Part shown: positions 38,499-46,501 of the stretch, piece after piece | Numbering within the stretch: position 1 is the stretch's first letter | How the letters are laid out: the number at the start of each line of letters is the position of its first letter | Origin: a virus | Reading direction: 5' to 3' (one strand) | IMG/VR virus record: IMGVR_UViG_3300042565_002113 | Location: 1 to 49,029 of that record | Length of the DNA: 49,029 bases | The notes under the pieces: generated by a model | Database searches by the model: none | What the model was told of the DNA's origin: nothing | What the model saw: the letters and a program-made list of their open reading frames with translations, nothing else | Translations under genes and position numbers: made by a program

Positions 38499-38803
38499 TA
38501 TATCAACCCCAATTCTTTTCTGTATTGTTTTATTTTATTTCTAACAGGTTGGTATTCATCTTGATTTGTTGGTTGATGACCACCCATAACCGCACTATTA
38601 ATCATTGCCTCATTTTTTAAAATGAATGATAGTTTTTCCTGATTAGTTAATTCATATGGAACCACCTCAACTCGTATAAACTCTCTAATCATAGCACGGA
38701 TCTTATCAATCTGTTTTGTTGGATCTGCTTTTGTTCCGTGAGACATGACAGATGTTTGATAGATAGTTCTACTTAATTCCATTATTTTTTTATCAAATCC
38801 CAT
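38498..38803 (-). CDS. Hypothetical protein (101 aa)
   Basis: MGFDKKIMELSRTIYQTSVM..., mostly helical, with a middle EVVPYELTNQEKLSFILKNE and a polar Asn/Gln/Pro turn. No recognised family. Starts 1 nt after the repeat-protein gene's stop, so the two are co-transcribed. Confidence 0.6.
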   Translation of the reverse strand: MGFDKKIMELSRTIYQTSVMSHGTKADPTKQIDKIRAMIREFIRVEVVPYELTNQEKLSFILKNEAMINSAVMGGHQPTNQDEYQPVRNKIKQYRKELGLI

Positions 38804-38804
38804 C

Positions 38805-39869
38805 TTAATCTAATTTTTCCCCAACTCTAATTATACCTTCAACTCTTGCAATGTTATTTGAACAATCTTGGTGAGTTTCTTTTACACCATCTTTTATTGT
38901 TACAACAACTTCTCTTGTTCTGTGATGATTTTCTTCAATAACTTCTTTAACACCAAATCTAATTGCTTCATCAAGATATTCATTAAATGGTTTTGTCCTA
39001 TCTTCTTTTCCGCGATAGTAATTACCCCAATCCATATTACCATCTTGTGCCGGTAGTGGTTGTAGTTCTTTAACACCATACTCCATTACACCTTCAACAA
39101 TACTTTCAGCATTTACCCACTCATCCATTGGTTTGGTATCCTTAACACCATTTTGAATGGTATCTTCAACTGAAAACGTTTGGTATGACATCGAGGTTTT
39201 GGTGTCCTTCACCCCATTTTGAATTGCCTCATCAACGGCAGCAAAATTTGTAGGATTAGTTTCTTTCACACCATTTTGAATGGTATCTTCAATAGCGAAT
39301 GAATCGGCAATTGATTCAGGTACGGTGCGTTTAACTCCATTTTGGATGGTGTCTTCAACATATTGGTTATATCCATCGTAATAAAAACTGGTGTTCTTCA
39401 CCCCATTTTCAATGGTGTCTTCAACCGCGAAGTGTTTATTTGCAGCAAATTGCCGGGTGTGTTTCACCCCATTTTCAATGGTGTCTTCAACAGATTCTTC
39501 TATTTTCAAATTTAGTGTTTTGGTGCGTTTCACCCCATTTTGAATGGTGTCTTCAACACCAGGTGGATTAGGATTTGACACATCTAAAATGTGTTTTACC
39601 CTATTCATATTCAAAAATCTTGACTCAAACCATTCGGTAACATATTCATTTTTATCATTAATATCTAAAGAAACAAATTTAAAGGCAGATCTAAAAAAAT
39701 TATAATTAAACCACAATGTTCGTTCTTTTGTGTACTCAACGATCCATTTTCTATCATCAGTATGAATTAACCATAAAGATCCATTATTATGATAAACATC
39801 AGCGTCTTTACTCATTTTATCAATTATTTCAAATAATAACCTCTTTACAATTTTCTCTTTGTTATTCAT
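38805..39869 (-). CDS. Repeat protein with eleven VEDTIQNGVK units (354 aa)
   Basis: Residues 1-104 form an N-terminal domain with Trp/Phe-rich strands (WFNYNFFRSAFKFV). From residue 105 to the end the protein is a tandem array of 22-residue units. Each has a fixed core VEDTIQNGVKxT (starts at 105, 127, 149, 171, 193, 212, 234) and a free ~10-residue linker; four decayed units close the protein. The period suits a helix-turn solenoid. No family name is known to me. It may be a ligand-binding array whose linkers vary. Confidence 0.75.
   Translation of the reverse strand: MNNKEKIVKRLLFEIIDKMSKDADVYHNNGSLWLIHTDDRKWIVEYTKERTLWFNYNFFRSAFKFVSLDINDKNEYVTEWFESRFLNMNRVKHILDVSNPNPPGVEDTIQNGVKRTKTLNLKIEESVEDTIENGVKHTRQFAANKHFAVEDTIENGVKNTSFYYDGYNQYVEDTIQNGVKRTVPESIADSFAIEDTIQNGVKETNPTNFAAVDEAIQNGVKDTKTSMSYQTFSVEDTIQNGVKDTKPMDEWVNAESIVEGVMEYGVKELQPLPAQDGNMDWGNYYRGKEDRTKPFNEYLDEAIRFGVKEVIEENHHRTREVVVTIKDGVKETHQDCSNNIARVEGIIRVGEKLD
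38808..39557 (-). repeat. Tandem 66-bp coding repeats
   Basis: Eleven units; period 66 bp (once 57 bp). The conserved DNA core reads ACCATTTTGAATGGT on the plus strand, a perfect inverted repeat (6-bp arms, TTG centre) in the best copies, followed by a TCTTCAAC segment. Linker DNA between cores is unrelated from unit to unit. Confidence 0.8.
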
Positions 39870-40296
39870 TATTTTGTTTTTTCAAATAGTATTTTTCAAA
39901 GATACTAATATTTTCAATACCAACATCAATTATATTATCTAATACTTCATCAACGGTTAAATTTTTTTCTAAAAAGTATTCAATTTTATCTAATAACTCT
40001 TCGGTTAATACAGTATCATCTTTTAACAATTCTTCAGTTAAATCCTCAATAACGTATTCAATATTATATTTAAAAAGTACATTACTAATCTTTTCCTCCA
40101 ATTTTGTTTCAAGAAAGAACATATCCCAAGCAGGATATTGATCACCTGAAGAAGAATCATTCACACCTTCCAAAGTTAGTTTAACCGCCCATCTAGTTTC
40201 CTCAAAATTCATTTTATCCCATAACTGAATTGTTAATTCCTCATTAGATAAAACGTAATTATATTTTATGATTTTATAATCTTTTAGATTTATCAT
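39862..40296 (-). CDS. Hypothetical acidic protein (144 aa)
   Basis: First half alpha/beta (YVLSNEELTIQLWDKMNFEE...), second half strongly acidic helices (DLTEELLKDDTVLTEELLDK). Overlaps the repeat-protein gene by 8 nt and the GT9-like gene by 4 nt. No family recognised; it may serve the repeat protein. Confidence 0.6.
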   Translation of the reverse strand: MINLKDYKIIKYNYVLSNEELTIQLWDKMNFEETRWAVKLTLEGVNDSSSGDQYPAWDMFFLETKLEEKISNVLFKYNIEYVIEDLTEELLKDDTVLTEELLDKIEYFLEKNLTVDEVLDNIIDVGIENISIFEKYYLKKQNNE

Positions 40297-41216
40297 TTAT
40301 TTTTCATTTTTAAAAACTCTAAAACCCCATTAAAAGCAGCATTAACTGATGTGTGACATTCATATGTTGGTTTTTTTTCATAACAAGCCGGTGCTGCAAA
40401 ACTATTCCATCTTGTAATTTTTTGATCTCCAATCACATTATATTTCATATCTGACTGACAAAATAATTTACAAGAACCCCCAACAAATTTGTGTTTATAT
40501 TCCTGCGATCCATTCCTAAATGGGGATCTATATGCCGGATTAATTGCTCCCCCTAATTCCAAAATATTTACATCTGTAGTCCCAGCAAAAGGTAATAAAC
40601 CAGCATTCATAGTTATGGTAACCAAACTATTATTAACCAAATGCCATAACTGAGACAAATTTAATTTATTTATCAAATTTATCACATTAGGATTGTCAAT
40701 TTCTATAGAGCTTTTTATATCATCACCATAACTTATATCTTTACCAGTAACAACAACTTTTATCCCTAACTTTAAAATCATTTCAGTTAACTTTTCCCAT
40801 TTTTCTTTGTCCCACGTTCTACATTCCCAAGTTTTTGACGGACTTATTACAATGTAATCACCTTCAGGTAAGTCAATGTCAATTGGATCCGGATAAAAAT
40901 TAATTGTTTTTTCTTCTGGCGTTAAAATAAAACCCAAATGAGTTGACCAATAATCGGTGAGATGCATTTTTCTAATTTGTTTTTGAACATCCTCAAAATT
41001 ATGACCATTACAATCATAAAATTCTTGACCACCAGGTAAAAATTCATTTTGGTTAGTGTCATATATTTTACCAACATATGGGTTGTTCTTAAAGATAATT
41101 GGGAAATTAGTTTCAACATCTATCTTATCATTATGACACACACTCAAATATCTTAACACAGGTGTTGAATATAACACATCACCAAAACAACCTTCTATTT
41201 TAAATCCGTATCTCAT
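40293..41216 (-). CDS. GT9-like (heptosyltransferase-type) glycosyltransferase, copy 2
   Basis: The N-terminal FGDVLYSTPVLRYLS (~14-28) and the donor-side strand YIVISPSKTWECRTWDKEKW (~119-138), VVVTGKD, then SLVTITMNAGLLPFAGTTDV (~205-224) follow the plan of family 9 transferases (heptosyltransferases). The Gly-rich site before the final domain is changed. It is ~50% identical by eye to the next gene, a tandem duplication. It may add sugars to LPS, proteins or DNA bases. Catalytic Asp is not clear. Confidence 0.7.
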   Translation of the reverse strand: MRYGFKIEGCFGDVLYSTPVLRYLSVCHNDKIDVETNFPIIFKNNPYVGKIYDTNQNEFLPGGQEFYDCNGHNFEDVQKQIRKMHLTDYWSTHLGFILTPEEKTINFYPDPIDIDLPEGDYIVISPSKTWECRTWDKEKWEKLTEMILKLGIKVVVTGKDISYGDDIKSSIEIDNPNVINLINKLNLSQLWHLVNNSLVTITMNAGLLPFAGTTDVNILELGGAINPAYRSPFRNGSQEYKHKFVGGSCKLFCQSDMKYNVIGDQKITRWNSFAAPACYEKKPTYECHTSVNAAFNGVLEFLKMKNK

Positions 41217-41218
41217 TA

Positions 41219-42136
41219 TTAATTTTTATTTTCAAGTAAATTTAAAAATGTTTTAAATACATTTTCTGGCGTTGGATGGCACTCATAAGTTGGTTTATTT
41301 TCAAAACATTTTGCTATTGGAAAACCTCCAGTAACTTTAATATCCCCACTTGAATTATACTTCATGTCAGTATGACAAAATATTTTACATTCACCCCCAA
41401 CAAAATAATGTTTATAATCTTGTCTACCATGTCTGTATGGTGCCCGATAATAAGGATTAATTGTACTTCCCATTGCAATTATGTTGGCATCTGTTGTACC
41501 TGCGAACGGCCATAATCCTGCGTTCATCGTAAATATCACTAAACTATTCTCAATTATATGCCATAACTGTGAGGTATTTAATTTATTGATTAGATCAATA
41601 ACTTTATCACCACCAACACGCATAACACCTCTGTTAAATTCATGGTCGTAATTTATTTCTTTACCAACAACAACAACTTTTGTACCCGTACTGATGATCA
41701 TATCTATTAATGTTTCCCATTTCTCTTTATCCCATGTACGACAAGTAGTTGTAACGGAAGGATTTATAACAACATATCTTCCTTCAGGTAACTCCATATC
41801 CAATTCATCAGGATAATATAATAAAGTTTTTTCTTCAGGCGCTAAAATAAATCCAAGATTACTTGAATAAAAGTCAATTGAATGCATTTTTCTTTGCCTA
41901 AACATATCCCCTTCAAATATTCGTTTCGCTTCATAAACGATTATATCTTCAGGAAAAAATTCACCATTTTTGGTGTTATATACTTTTTCCACATAAGGAT
42001 TGTTTTTGAATAGATCAGGAAACATTGTCTCAACATGAAACTTTTTATTATGACACCTGCTCATGTAAGCAATTACAGGTGTCATATATATCGTATCTCC
42101 AAATGTCTCAGAAACTTTTATTCCAAATTCTCCCAT
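41219..42136 (-). CDS. GT9-like (heptosyltransferase-type) glycosyltransferase, copy 1
   Basis: Same architecture as its downstream paralogue: FGDTIYMTPVIAYMSRCHNK, YVVINPSVTTTCRTWDKEKW, VVVVGKEINYDHEF, SLVIFTMNAGLWPFAGTTDA, and a Cys/His-rich end (GECKIFCHTDMKYN, KCFENKPTYECHP). The shared C-terminal Cys set may bind metal. The stop overlaps nothing and is 2 nt from the next ATG; its ATG shares one base with the methyltransferase stop. With the methyltransferase it forms a likely glycan-decoration cassette. Confidence 0.72.
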   Translation of the reverse strand: MGEFGIKVSETFGDTIYMTPVIAYMSRCHNKKFHVETMFPDLFKNNPYVEKVYNTKNGEFFPEDIIVYEAKRIFEGDMFRQRKMHSIDFYSSNLGFILAPEEKTLLYYPDELDMELPEGRYVVINPSVTTTCRTWDKEKWETLIDMIISTGTKVVVVGKEINYDHEFNRGVMRVGGDKVIDLINKLNTSQLWHIIENSLVIFTMNAGLWPFAGTTDANIIAMGSTINPYYRAPYRHGRQDYKHYFVGGECKIFCHTDMKYNSSGDIKVTGGFPIAKCFENKPTYECHPTPENVFKTFLNLLENKN

Positions 42137-42762
42137 TATTTTCTTTTCTTAAAGATACAAGTTAAAATGTTAGGATATTCTTCACCAGAAACTCTTATTA
42201 AATCTTCAACATTTGAATAATCAACCATGTCATACCCCATTTCATTGAAGAAGTTTTCAATTGACTTTTCATTAAAATGCCACAAATGTTCATCAGGTCT
42301 TCTGTGTTTCCAATTCATAAACCATTCTTCACTAAAGTTGTGACACCAAGGTAAACTAATGTAGACGTAATTACAATCCAAATCTTTTACGAAATCAATT
42401 TCCTCAAAATGTTCCAATACATCAAAGAATGAGATCACCTCGTAATGTTTATCAAATATATTATCAGTGTATGTAACACCTTCAGGTACAGGATATCCTG
42501 AAACATCATTACCATATGACTCAATAACACCTTTACAGACCTTTAAGAAATCACCATTACCATATCCAATATCTAGTATGGATTGTGGCCAGTAACCTAA
42601 AGTCCCAACTAAATATCCAAGTCGAATACCAGCCATTTGAGGTCCTTTTTCACCGTATTGATTATATCTTTCATCCACATATTTTGTATCATACGTTTGG
42701 ATCTTATTAACGATAGATTTTTGTTTTATTAAACCATTTTCAAGTATTTCGTAATTTTCCAT
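42136..42762 (-). CDS. SAM-dependent methyltransferase (class I)
   Basis: A Rossmann-type methyltransferase: SILDIGYGNGDFLKVCKG (~60-77) is the SAM-binding loop, VISFFDVLEHFEEID (~110-124) is motif II/III, YVYISLPWCHNFSEEWFMNW follows, and HLWHFNEKSIENFFNEMGYD is typical of Methyltransf_23-type enzymes acting on glycans or small molecules. Adjacent to the two GT9-like genes, so it probably methylates a sugar. Confidence 0.82.
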   Translation of the reverse strand: MENYEILENGLIKQKSIVNKIQTYDTKYVDERYNQYGEKGPQMAGIRLGYLVGTLGYWPQSILDIGYGNGDFLKVCKGVIESYGNDVSGYPVPEGVTYTDNIFDKHYEVISFFDVLEHFEEIDFVKDLDCNYVYISLPWCHNFSEEWFMNWKHRRPDEHLWHFNEKSIENFFNEMGYDMVDYSNVEDLIRVSGEEYPNILTCIFKKRK

Positions 42763-42776
42763 TAATTTTTTATTTA

Positions 42777-43022
42777 TTATTTTATTGTGGCAACTAATGC
42801 GTGTTTAGCAGTATTTGTTTCCTCATCATAATGACAATCACAAATTACCACAAAATCAACATCAATTTTTTTTGGTGGATTATTTTCTTTAATCCATTTC
42901 ACACTTTCATCAGAAAGTGAGAATATATTATTATAAGGTTTTTCAGTAGGTATCTGTATCACCCAATTACCTTTATAACCTGTTTCTTCATCAGGTTCAA
43001 AATATATTAACGTACCTTTCAT
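42777..43022 (-). CDS. Hypothetical protein (81 aa)
   Basis: All-beta start (KGTLIYFEPDEETGYKGNWV) and a later VDFVVICDCHYDEETNTAKH with two close Cys. Small beta-barrel shape likely. No family recognised. Its start directly abuts the small membrane-anchored gene upstream. Confidence 0.6.
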   Translation of the reverse strand: MKGTLIYFEPDEETGYKGNWVIQIPTEKPYNNIFSLSDESVKWIKENNPPKKIDVDFVVICDCHYDEETNTAKHALVATIK

Positions 43023-43196
43023 TTACTGACCATCGTTTTGCTCTTCATAGAGCATATCTCTCAACATTTTATTTTCTTCAACAAGTAGTTCACATTTTTT
43101 AGCTTCCTTCAACATTGAGTACGACATGATACTACCTAAAACACAACCAATAACAATTCCAATTGCTATCGCGATCTTATCTATTTTATTTTCCAT
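43023..43196 (-). CDS. Small membrane-anchored coiled-coil protein (57 aa)
   Basis: ATG 43194-43196, TAA 43023-43025. MENKIDKIAIAIGIVIGCVL... has one membrane span (~8-27) followed by a charged helix (LKEAKKCELLVEENKMLRDM). The topology resembles inner-membrane spanin-like or accessory lysis proteins, without a proof. Abuts gene 42777-43022. Confidence 0.6.
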   Translation of the reverse strand: MENKIDKIAIAIGIVIGCVLGSIMSYSMLKEAKKCELLVEENKMLRDMLYEEQNDGQ

Positions 43197-43209
43197 ATTG
43201 TTTTATTTT

Positions 43210-43443
43210 TTATGATTCTAAATATTTTCCTTGTATTGCCTGAACTTTGTAACTAATCACGTCACGTAAATAATGTCCTATAGTATAAAGAATACCACTA
43301 TCTACTTTATTTCTAATCATTTGTTTTTCAAAATTCCAAACTAAAACTCTTGCTGAACGAGTTTGTTCATATGTCTCACAAGAGTCAATAACTTTCTCAA
43401 TCCATTTTTGTACGTCTCCGTAGTGTGTACTTCTTTTTTCCAT
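43210..43443 (-). CDS. Hypothetical protein (77 aa)
   Basis: MEKRSTHYGDVQKWIEKVID...ARVLVWNFEKQMIRNKVDSG..., basic and helical. No family. It directly follows a host-like -7 box (43448-43455), 4 nt before the ATG, so it is probably expressed by the host polymerase. Confidence 0.6.
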   Translation of the reverse strand: MEKRSTHYGDVQKWIEKVIDSCETYEQTRSARVLVWNFEKQMIRNKVDSGILYTIGHYLRDVISYKVQAIQGKYLES

Positions 43444-43447
43444 AATA

Positions 43448-43455
43448 CAAATATA
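43448..43455 (-). promoter_or_regulatory. Host-like -7 box TATATTTG
   Basis: Minus-strand TATATTTG 4 nt before the ATG at 43443; it lies immediately after the SPFH-gene terminator. Confidence 0.5.
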
Positions 43456-43472
43456 ATAAAAGTTTTTTAAAT

Positions 43473-43504
43473 AAAAAACCCCACCTGTAAAAAAGATGGG
43501 GTTT
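43473..43504 (-). terminator. Rho-independent terminator, minus strand
   Basis: AAACCCCA (43476-43483) pairs with TGGGGTTT (43497-43504), with a further T run on the minus strand. It ends the SPFH-protein gene. Confidence 0.78.
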
Positions 43505-43522
43505 AATTATAATATTAGTGAA

Positions 43523-44425
43523 TTACTTAATGTTTAATAAAGTTCCTGATCCACCAGCCACTGTTGTAGGAAGTTTCCCATCCCAAGCATTCCACTTAAC
43601 ATATTCAATATACAATGGAGACAATTGGTTTTGTTTAATTTTGATTGCCAATGCCGCCGCTTGTGCGTTGATGATAGTTTCTGCCGAGTCAGCTCGTGCC
43701 ACAGCCACCTTACGTCTACCTTCAGAGATCGCAGCGATCGCTTGTTGCTCTGATGCTTCCGCTTGTTGGATTGCCTTTGTTTTTGCTATAATAGATTCTT
43801 GTAATGCATCAGGTGGGATAATATTAGTTCGTAATTGAGACACATTAAACCACTTAGATAAACGTACATTACATTCGGTTACAATAGCCGCCTCAAATGC
43901 TTGTCGGTGATTAAAGATACTATCTACTTCCCATGTATTAGCAACATCATTAACCGCTCCGATAATGGCATTTTTCAACCAACCTTGTTCAATCTCTTTG
44001 ATATCTTTTCTTAAGTTAACAAACATATCTCCAATCGCATCTTCACGTAATGAATAGTTGAACGTTGGTTTAATAGTCGCAGAGAACCCACCTTTTAGGA
44101 TCACACCTTGATCTTCGTATTCAATATGTTGTTGGTATGTTGGGAACTCTAAAACTTGTTCTGTCCAACTATTATAAAAAACCCAACCTGTCTTATATTG
44201 ATAACTTGACACTCCTCGTTGATTACCAATCAAATTAATTTTTAATCCTTTGTGACCCGAATCAATTTTTTCAATTGAATATGGTTGGAATATTGTAACC
44301 AAAATTCCAATCACCGCAACGGCAATTCCCATTATAGTTCTACGGTCATCGTCATTTGCACGACCTGATAAAAACATCATTGCCCCAATAGCAATAAACA
44401 CAATAAATAATACAATACTAATCAT
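43523..44425 (-). CDS. SPFH/prohibitin (Band 7) family membrane protein
   Basis: Two hydrophobic segments at the N-terminus (~2-20 and ~32-45) anchor it. Then comes the SPFH domain (GHKGLKINLIGNQRGV..., ILKGGFSATIKPTFNYSL) and a long alanine-rich coiled coil (AKTKAIQQAEASEQQAIAAI ... ADSAETIINAQAAALAIKIK), as in prohibitins and HflK/C. Such proteins form rings at membranes and control proteases. Phage copies are known but without a clear role. It overlaps the small membrane gene 44418-44639 by 8 nt. Confidence 0.85.
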   Translation of the reverse strand: MISIVLFIVFIAIGAMMFLSGRANDDDRRTIMGIAVAVIGILVTIFQPYSIEKIDSGHKGLKINLIGNQRGVSSYQYKTGWVFYNSWTEQVLEFPTYQQHIEYEDQGVILKGGFSATIKPTFNYSLREDAIGDMFVNLRKDIKEIEQGWLKNAIIGAVNDVANTWEVDSIFNHRQAFEAAIVTECNVRLSKWFNVSQLRTNIIPPDALQESIIAKTKAIQQAEASEQQAIAAISEGRRKVAVARADSAETIINAQAAALAIKIKQNQLSPLYIEYVKWNAWDGKLPTTVAGGSGTLLNIK

Positions 44426-44639
44426 TTTTTTCTTCTTTTTTAAATAAACTAACTGCCTTTTTTACTATTAATTTTACTTGAAAAATTGTGTAAGCCAAGG
44501 CTACTAAACTTACAACAATTTGGATTTCACTTGCCACCTCTCTACTAAGGATATATTCAAAATATAAATTGATTAGATAGAGATAGATCGTTGTTAGTAT
44601 TATGACTCCCCATAGTCCTAACTTTTCTGTTTTAAACAT
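44418..44639 (-). CDS. Small two-span membrane protein (73 aa)
   Basis: Hydrophobic segments ~8-28 (LWGVIILTTIYLYLINLYF) and ~38-58 (IQIVVSLVALAYTIFQVKLI) and a Lys-rich end. Overlaps the SPFH gene start by 8 nt, so likely co-translated and perhaps its partner. Family unknown. Confidence 0.6.
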   Translation of the reverse strand: MFKTEKLGLWGVIILTTIYLYLINLYFEYILSREVASEIQIVVSLVALAYTIFQVKLIVKKAVSLFKKEEKND

Positions 44640-44682
44640 TTACTTCATTTATTTTATATGATTTAACTTGTGAATGACAAAT

Positions 44683-45576
44683 CTACACATTAATTTTAGA
44701 TTTACCAAATAAATCTTCTGTTTTTTTACTTAAAGTTTGAATTACTTTTTCCAATTCATCTTTTCCTTCTATTTTCCCACTTTCTCCGTATTTCTCCAAC
44801 AAATTAACTTGTCGTAAAAATTCATCTAAATTAACTGATTTCAGAACATTAACAGTTTTTTCAACATCAGTTTTAGCCTTTTCAATTATATACTTTTCAT
44901 AAGTATAAACTCTTATTTTAGCCATTATTTCAAATAGTTCAAACATAGTCCAATCATTCAAAATAACTTTTTGCTCATTAACTTCAGTATCAATTTGATT
45001 ATAAATTGTATAATATGTGGTCAAGTGTTCATTTTTACTACGTGAATAAAATGCAACCTTATTATAATTTTTAGCTCTTTCTTTTTTTGAGATCAAATAA
45101 AACAAATAACCGTCTTTAGTGTAACTTGTAAACTGATAAGAACTTGATTTACTGGCGGTACACCATTTAGTATCCGCACCATATTTTAGGGATCCCTTTA
45201 AAGTTAAAGGACTAATTAAAAGATAATCATCATTTTCAATTAAAACATCAATATGATCTTCACGAATAAATTCATTTTCCTCTTTTAATGCTTTAGCATT
45301 TTCAACTATCCTAAATAACTGCATCATAGATTTATATTGACTACTATAAATGTCTTTATTTTGAATATATGGTAACAACTGATCAAACTCATTAATTATT
45401 TTAACATACTGAGGTGCCGATACTCCCTCAACTGGACGTTCATTTCTTGTTGACCACATCTTAAACATAAATTCAAGATATTTTTTGGTTGGTGTTTTAT
45501 CTCCCTCAAAAAATTTATCACCCGTAGATTTATTAACTTTTGGGTATTTTTTTCTTAGTTCATCAATTTTTGCCAT
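44683..45576 (-). CDS. Conserved phage protein with KYG-x-x-T-x-WCTA motif (297 aa)
   Basis: The central block LLISPLTLKGSLKYGADTKW (121-140) continued by CTASK, and GYLFYLISKK (~154-163), are characteristic of a protein family seen in many large phages whose function I do not know. The N-terminal ~70 residues are helical with a KYPKVNKSTGDKFFEGDKTP start; the C-terminal ~100 residues are long helices. No leader or signal. Overlaps the cytidylyltransferase gene's 3' end by 14 nt. Confidence 0.65.
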   Translation of the reverse strand: MAKIDELRKKYPKVNKSTGDKFFEGDKTPTKKYLEFMFKMWSTRNERPVEGVSAPQYVKIINEFDQLLPYIQNKDIYSSQYKSMMQLFRIVENAKALKEENEFIREDHIDVLIENDDYLLISPLTLKGSLKYGADTKWCTASKSSSYQFTSYTKDGYLFYLISKKERAKNYNKVAFYSRSKNEHLTTYYTIYNQIDTEVNEQKVILNDWTMFELFEIMAKIRVYTYEKYIIEKAKTDVEKTVNVLKSVNLDEFLRQVNLLEKYGESGKIEGKDELEKVIQTLSKKTEDLFGKSKINV

Positions 45577-45976
45577 TGTTTATTCTTTTTTTAAGTTCTG
45601 TACTTGAGAAATTGTGTTTTCTTTCATTGTAGTATAACACAATACTCCTATCTAAACATATTTGTTTTGCGGTGAAATCTTTACCCTTATAGTCCTCACC
45701 AATAATTCTAACATCTAATTTTAATGTGTTAAAAAGATCTTCTAAATCTTTTTCAGTTTCGTATGGTATGATCTCATCAACGAATTTACAACCTTTAAGT
45801 TGAATGTATCTTTCAACGACCGATTGTATTGGTTTGTTTTTTTCTGGTCTATCAATTGTTGGATCTGTTTGTAACGCAATAATTAAATAATCACATTGAG
45901 TTTTAGCTTCCTCCAACATCTTTACGTGTCCCGCATGAAATAAATCAAAACAGGAGCAAGTTATTCCTATCTTCAT
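45563..45976 (-). CDS. Cytidylyltransferase-like nucleotidyltransferase
   Basis: Small nucleotidyl transferase with GITCSCFDLFHAGHVKMLEE (4-23) holding the HAGH (14-17) motif, a middle RPEKNKPIQSVVERYIQLKG (R-x-x-x-Q region) and the end SSTELKKRI (~124-132), matching the ISSTxLR signature of glycerol-3-phosphate/heptose cytidylyl- or adenylyltransferases (TagD, RfaE N-terminal). It would activate a sugar-alcohol phosphate for transfer, fitting with the GT9-like genes. 137 aa is the normal length. ATGA-coupled to its neighbours. Confidence 0.85.
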   Translation of the reverse strand: MKIGITCSCFDLFHAGHVKMLEEAKTQCDYLIIALQTDPTIDRPEKNKPIQSVVERYIQLKGCKFVDEIIPYETEKDLEDLFNTLKLDVRIIGEDYKGKDFTAKQICLDRSIVLYYNERKHNFSSTELKKRINNGKN

Positions 45977-46215
45977 TTTGAATTATCTTTTAAAATATAC
46001 GGTGGATAAATTCTTACTTCAGACCCATCACTATTAAAATAATATAATGTGTCACCATCAAAACTAATTGTATCCGTATACCATATTGCATCATGCATTG
46101 GGTTCAACCCTGAGGTTGGGATATAAACTTTCCCGTGAATTTCATATTTATATTCTTTTCTCTTACAAGAAAACAATACTATCCCAACTAAAGTAATTAA
46201 TATTAACTTTTTCAT
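45973..46215 (-). CDS. Small lipoprotein (80 aa)
   Basis: Signal MKKLILITLVGIVLFSCKRKE with lipobox LFSC (14-17). The mature part is a small beta domain (YKYEIHGKVYIPTSGLNPMH, DTISFDGDTLYYFNSDGSEV). Typical Bacteroidota lipoprotein signal. It would sit in the periplasm or at the cell surface; a superinfection-exclusion role is possible but unproven. ATGA overlaps on both sides. Confidence 0.7.
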   Translation of the reverse strand: MKKLILITLVGIVLFSCKRKEYKYEIHGKVYIPTSGLNPMHDAIWYTDTISFDGDTLYYFNSDGSEVRIYPPYILKDNSK

Positions 46216-46448
46216 AGATTTTCTTCTTTTATTTTAAGGTGTTTTTCTTTAAATTGATTTAATAATTCAATGATCTCTTCAACAGTATCAAATGCCCATC
46301 TTTTTGTCTCAATGACATAAAAATCACCACCACCACCATTATCTGTTTTGATCGTTAAATATTGTTCCTCAGTTGTACAACAATCCGCCTCTTGGGTGTA
46401 TGTCATTTCCAAAGTTTGACTTAATAAATTTGCTTTGATTGGGTCCAT
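46212..46448 (-). CDS. Hypothetical protein (78 aa)
   Basis: MDPIKANLLSQTLEMTYTQE...CCTTEEQYLTIKTDNGGGGD...: a small beta domain with a CC pair and a Gly run, then a helix. No family recognised. It begins the transcription unit with lipoprotein and cytidylyltransferase, with a host-like box at 46466-46473. Confidence 0.6.
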   Translation of the reverse strand: MDPIKANLLSQTLEMTYTQEADCCTTEEQYLTIKTDNGGGGDFYVIETKRWAFDTVEEIIELLNQFKEKHLKIKEENL

Positions 46449-46465
46449 AAAATTATATTATTAGA

Positions 46466-46473
46466 CAAATATA
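46466..46473 (-). promoter_or_regulatory. Host-like -7 box TATATTTG
   Basis: Minus-strand TATATTTG 17 nt before the ATG at 46448. Confidence 0.4.
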
Positions 46474-46501
46474 GTAATTATTTTTTAAATAAAACAAATT
46501 T

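Noticed and set aside
38808-39557. Regular repeats that could suggest a CRISPR array
   Set aside because: The repeats are in frame, translate to one conserved core, lie inside a long reading frame and have no cas genes nearby; the spacing drifts as in protein repeats.
38808-39557. Diversity-generating retroelement target
   Set aside because: No reverse transcriptase, no template/variable repeat pair and no adenine-specific variation can be seen in the window.
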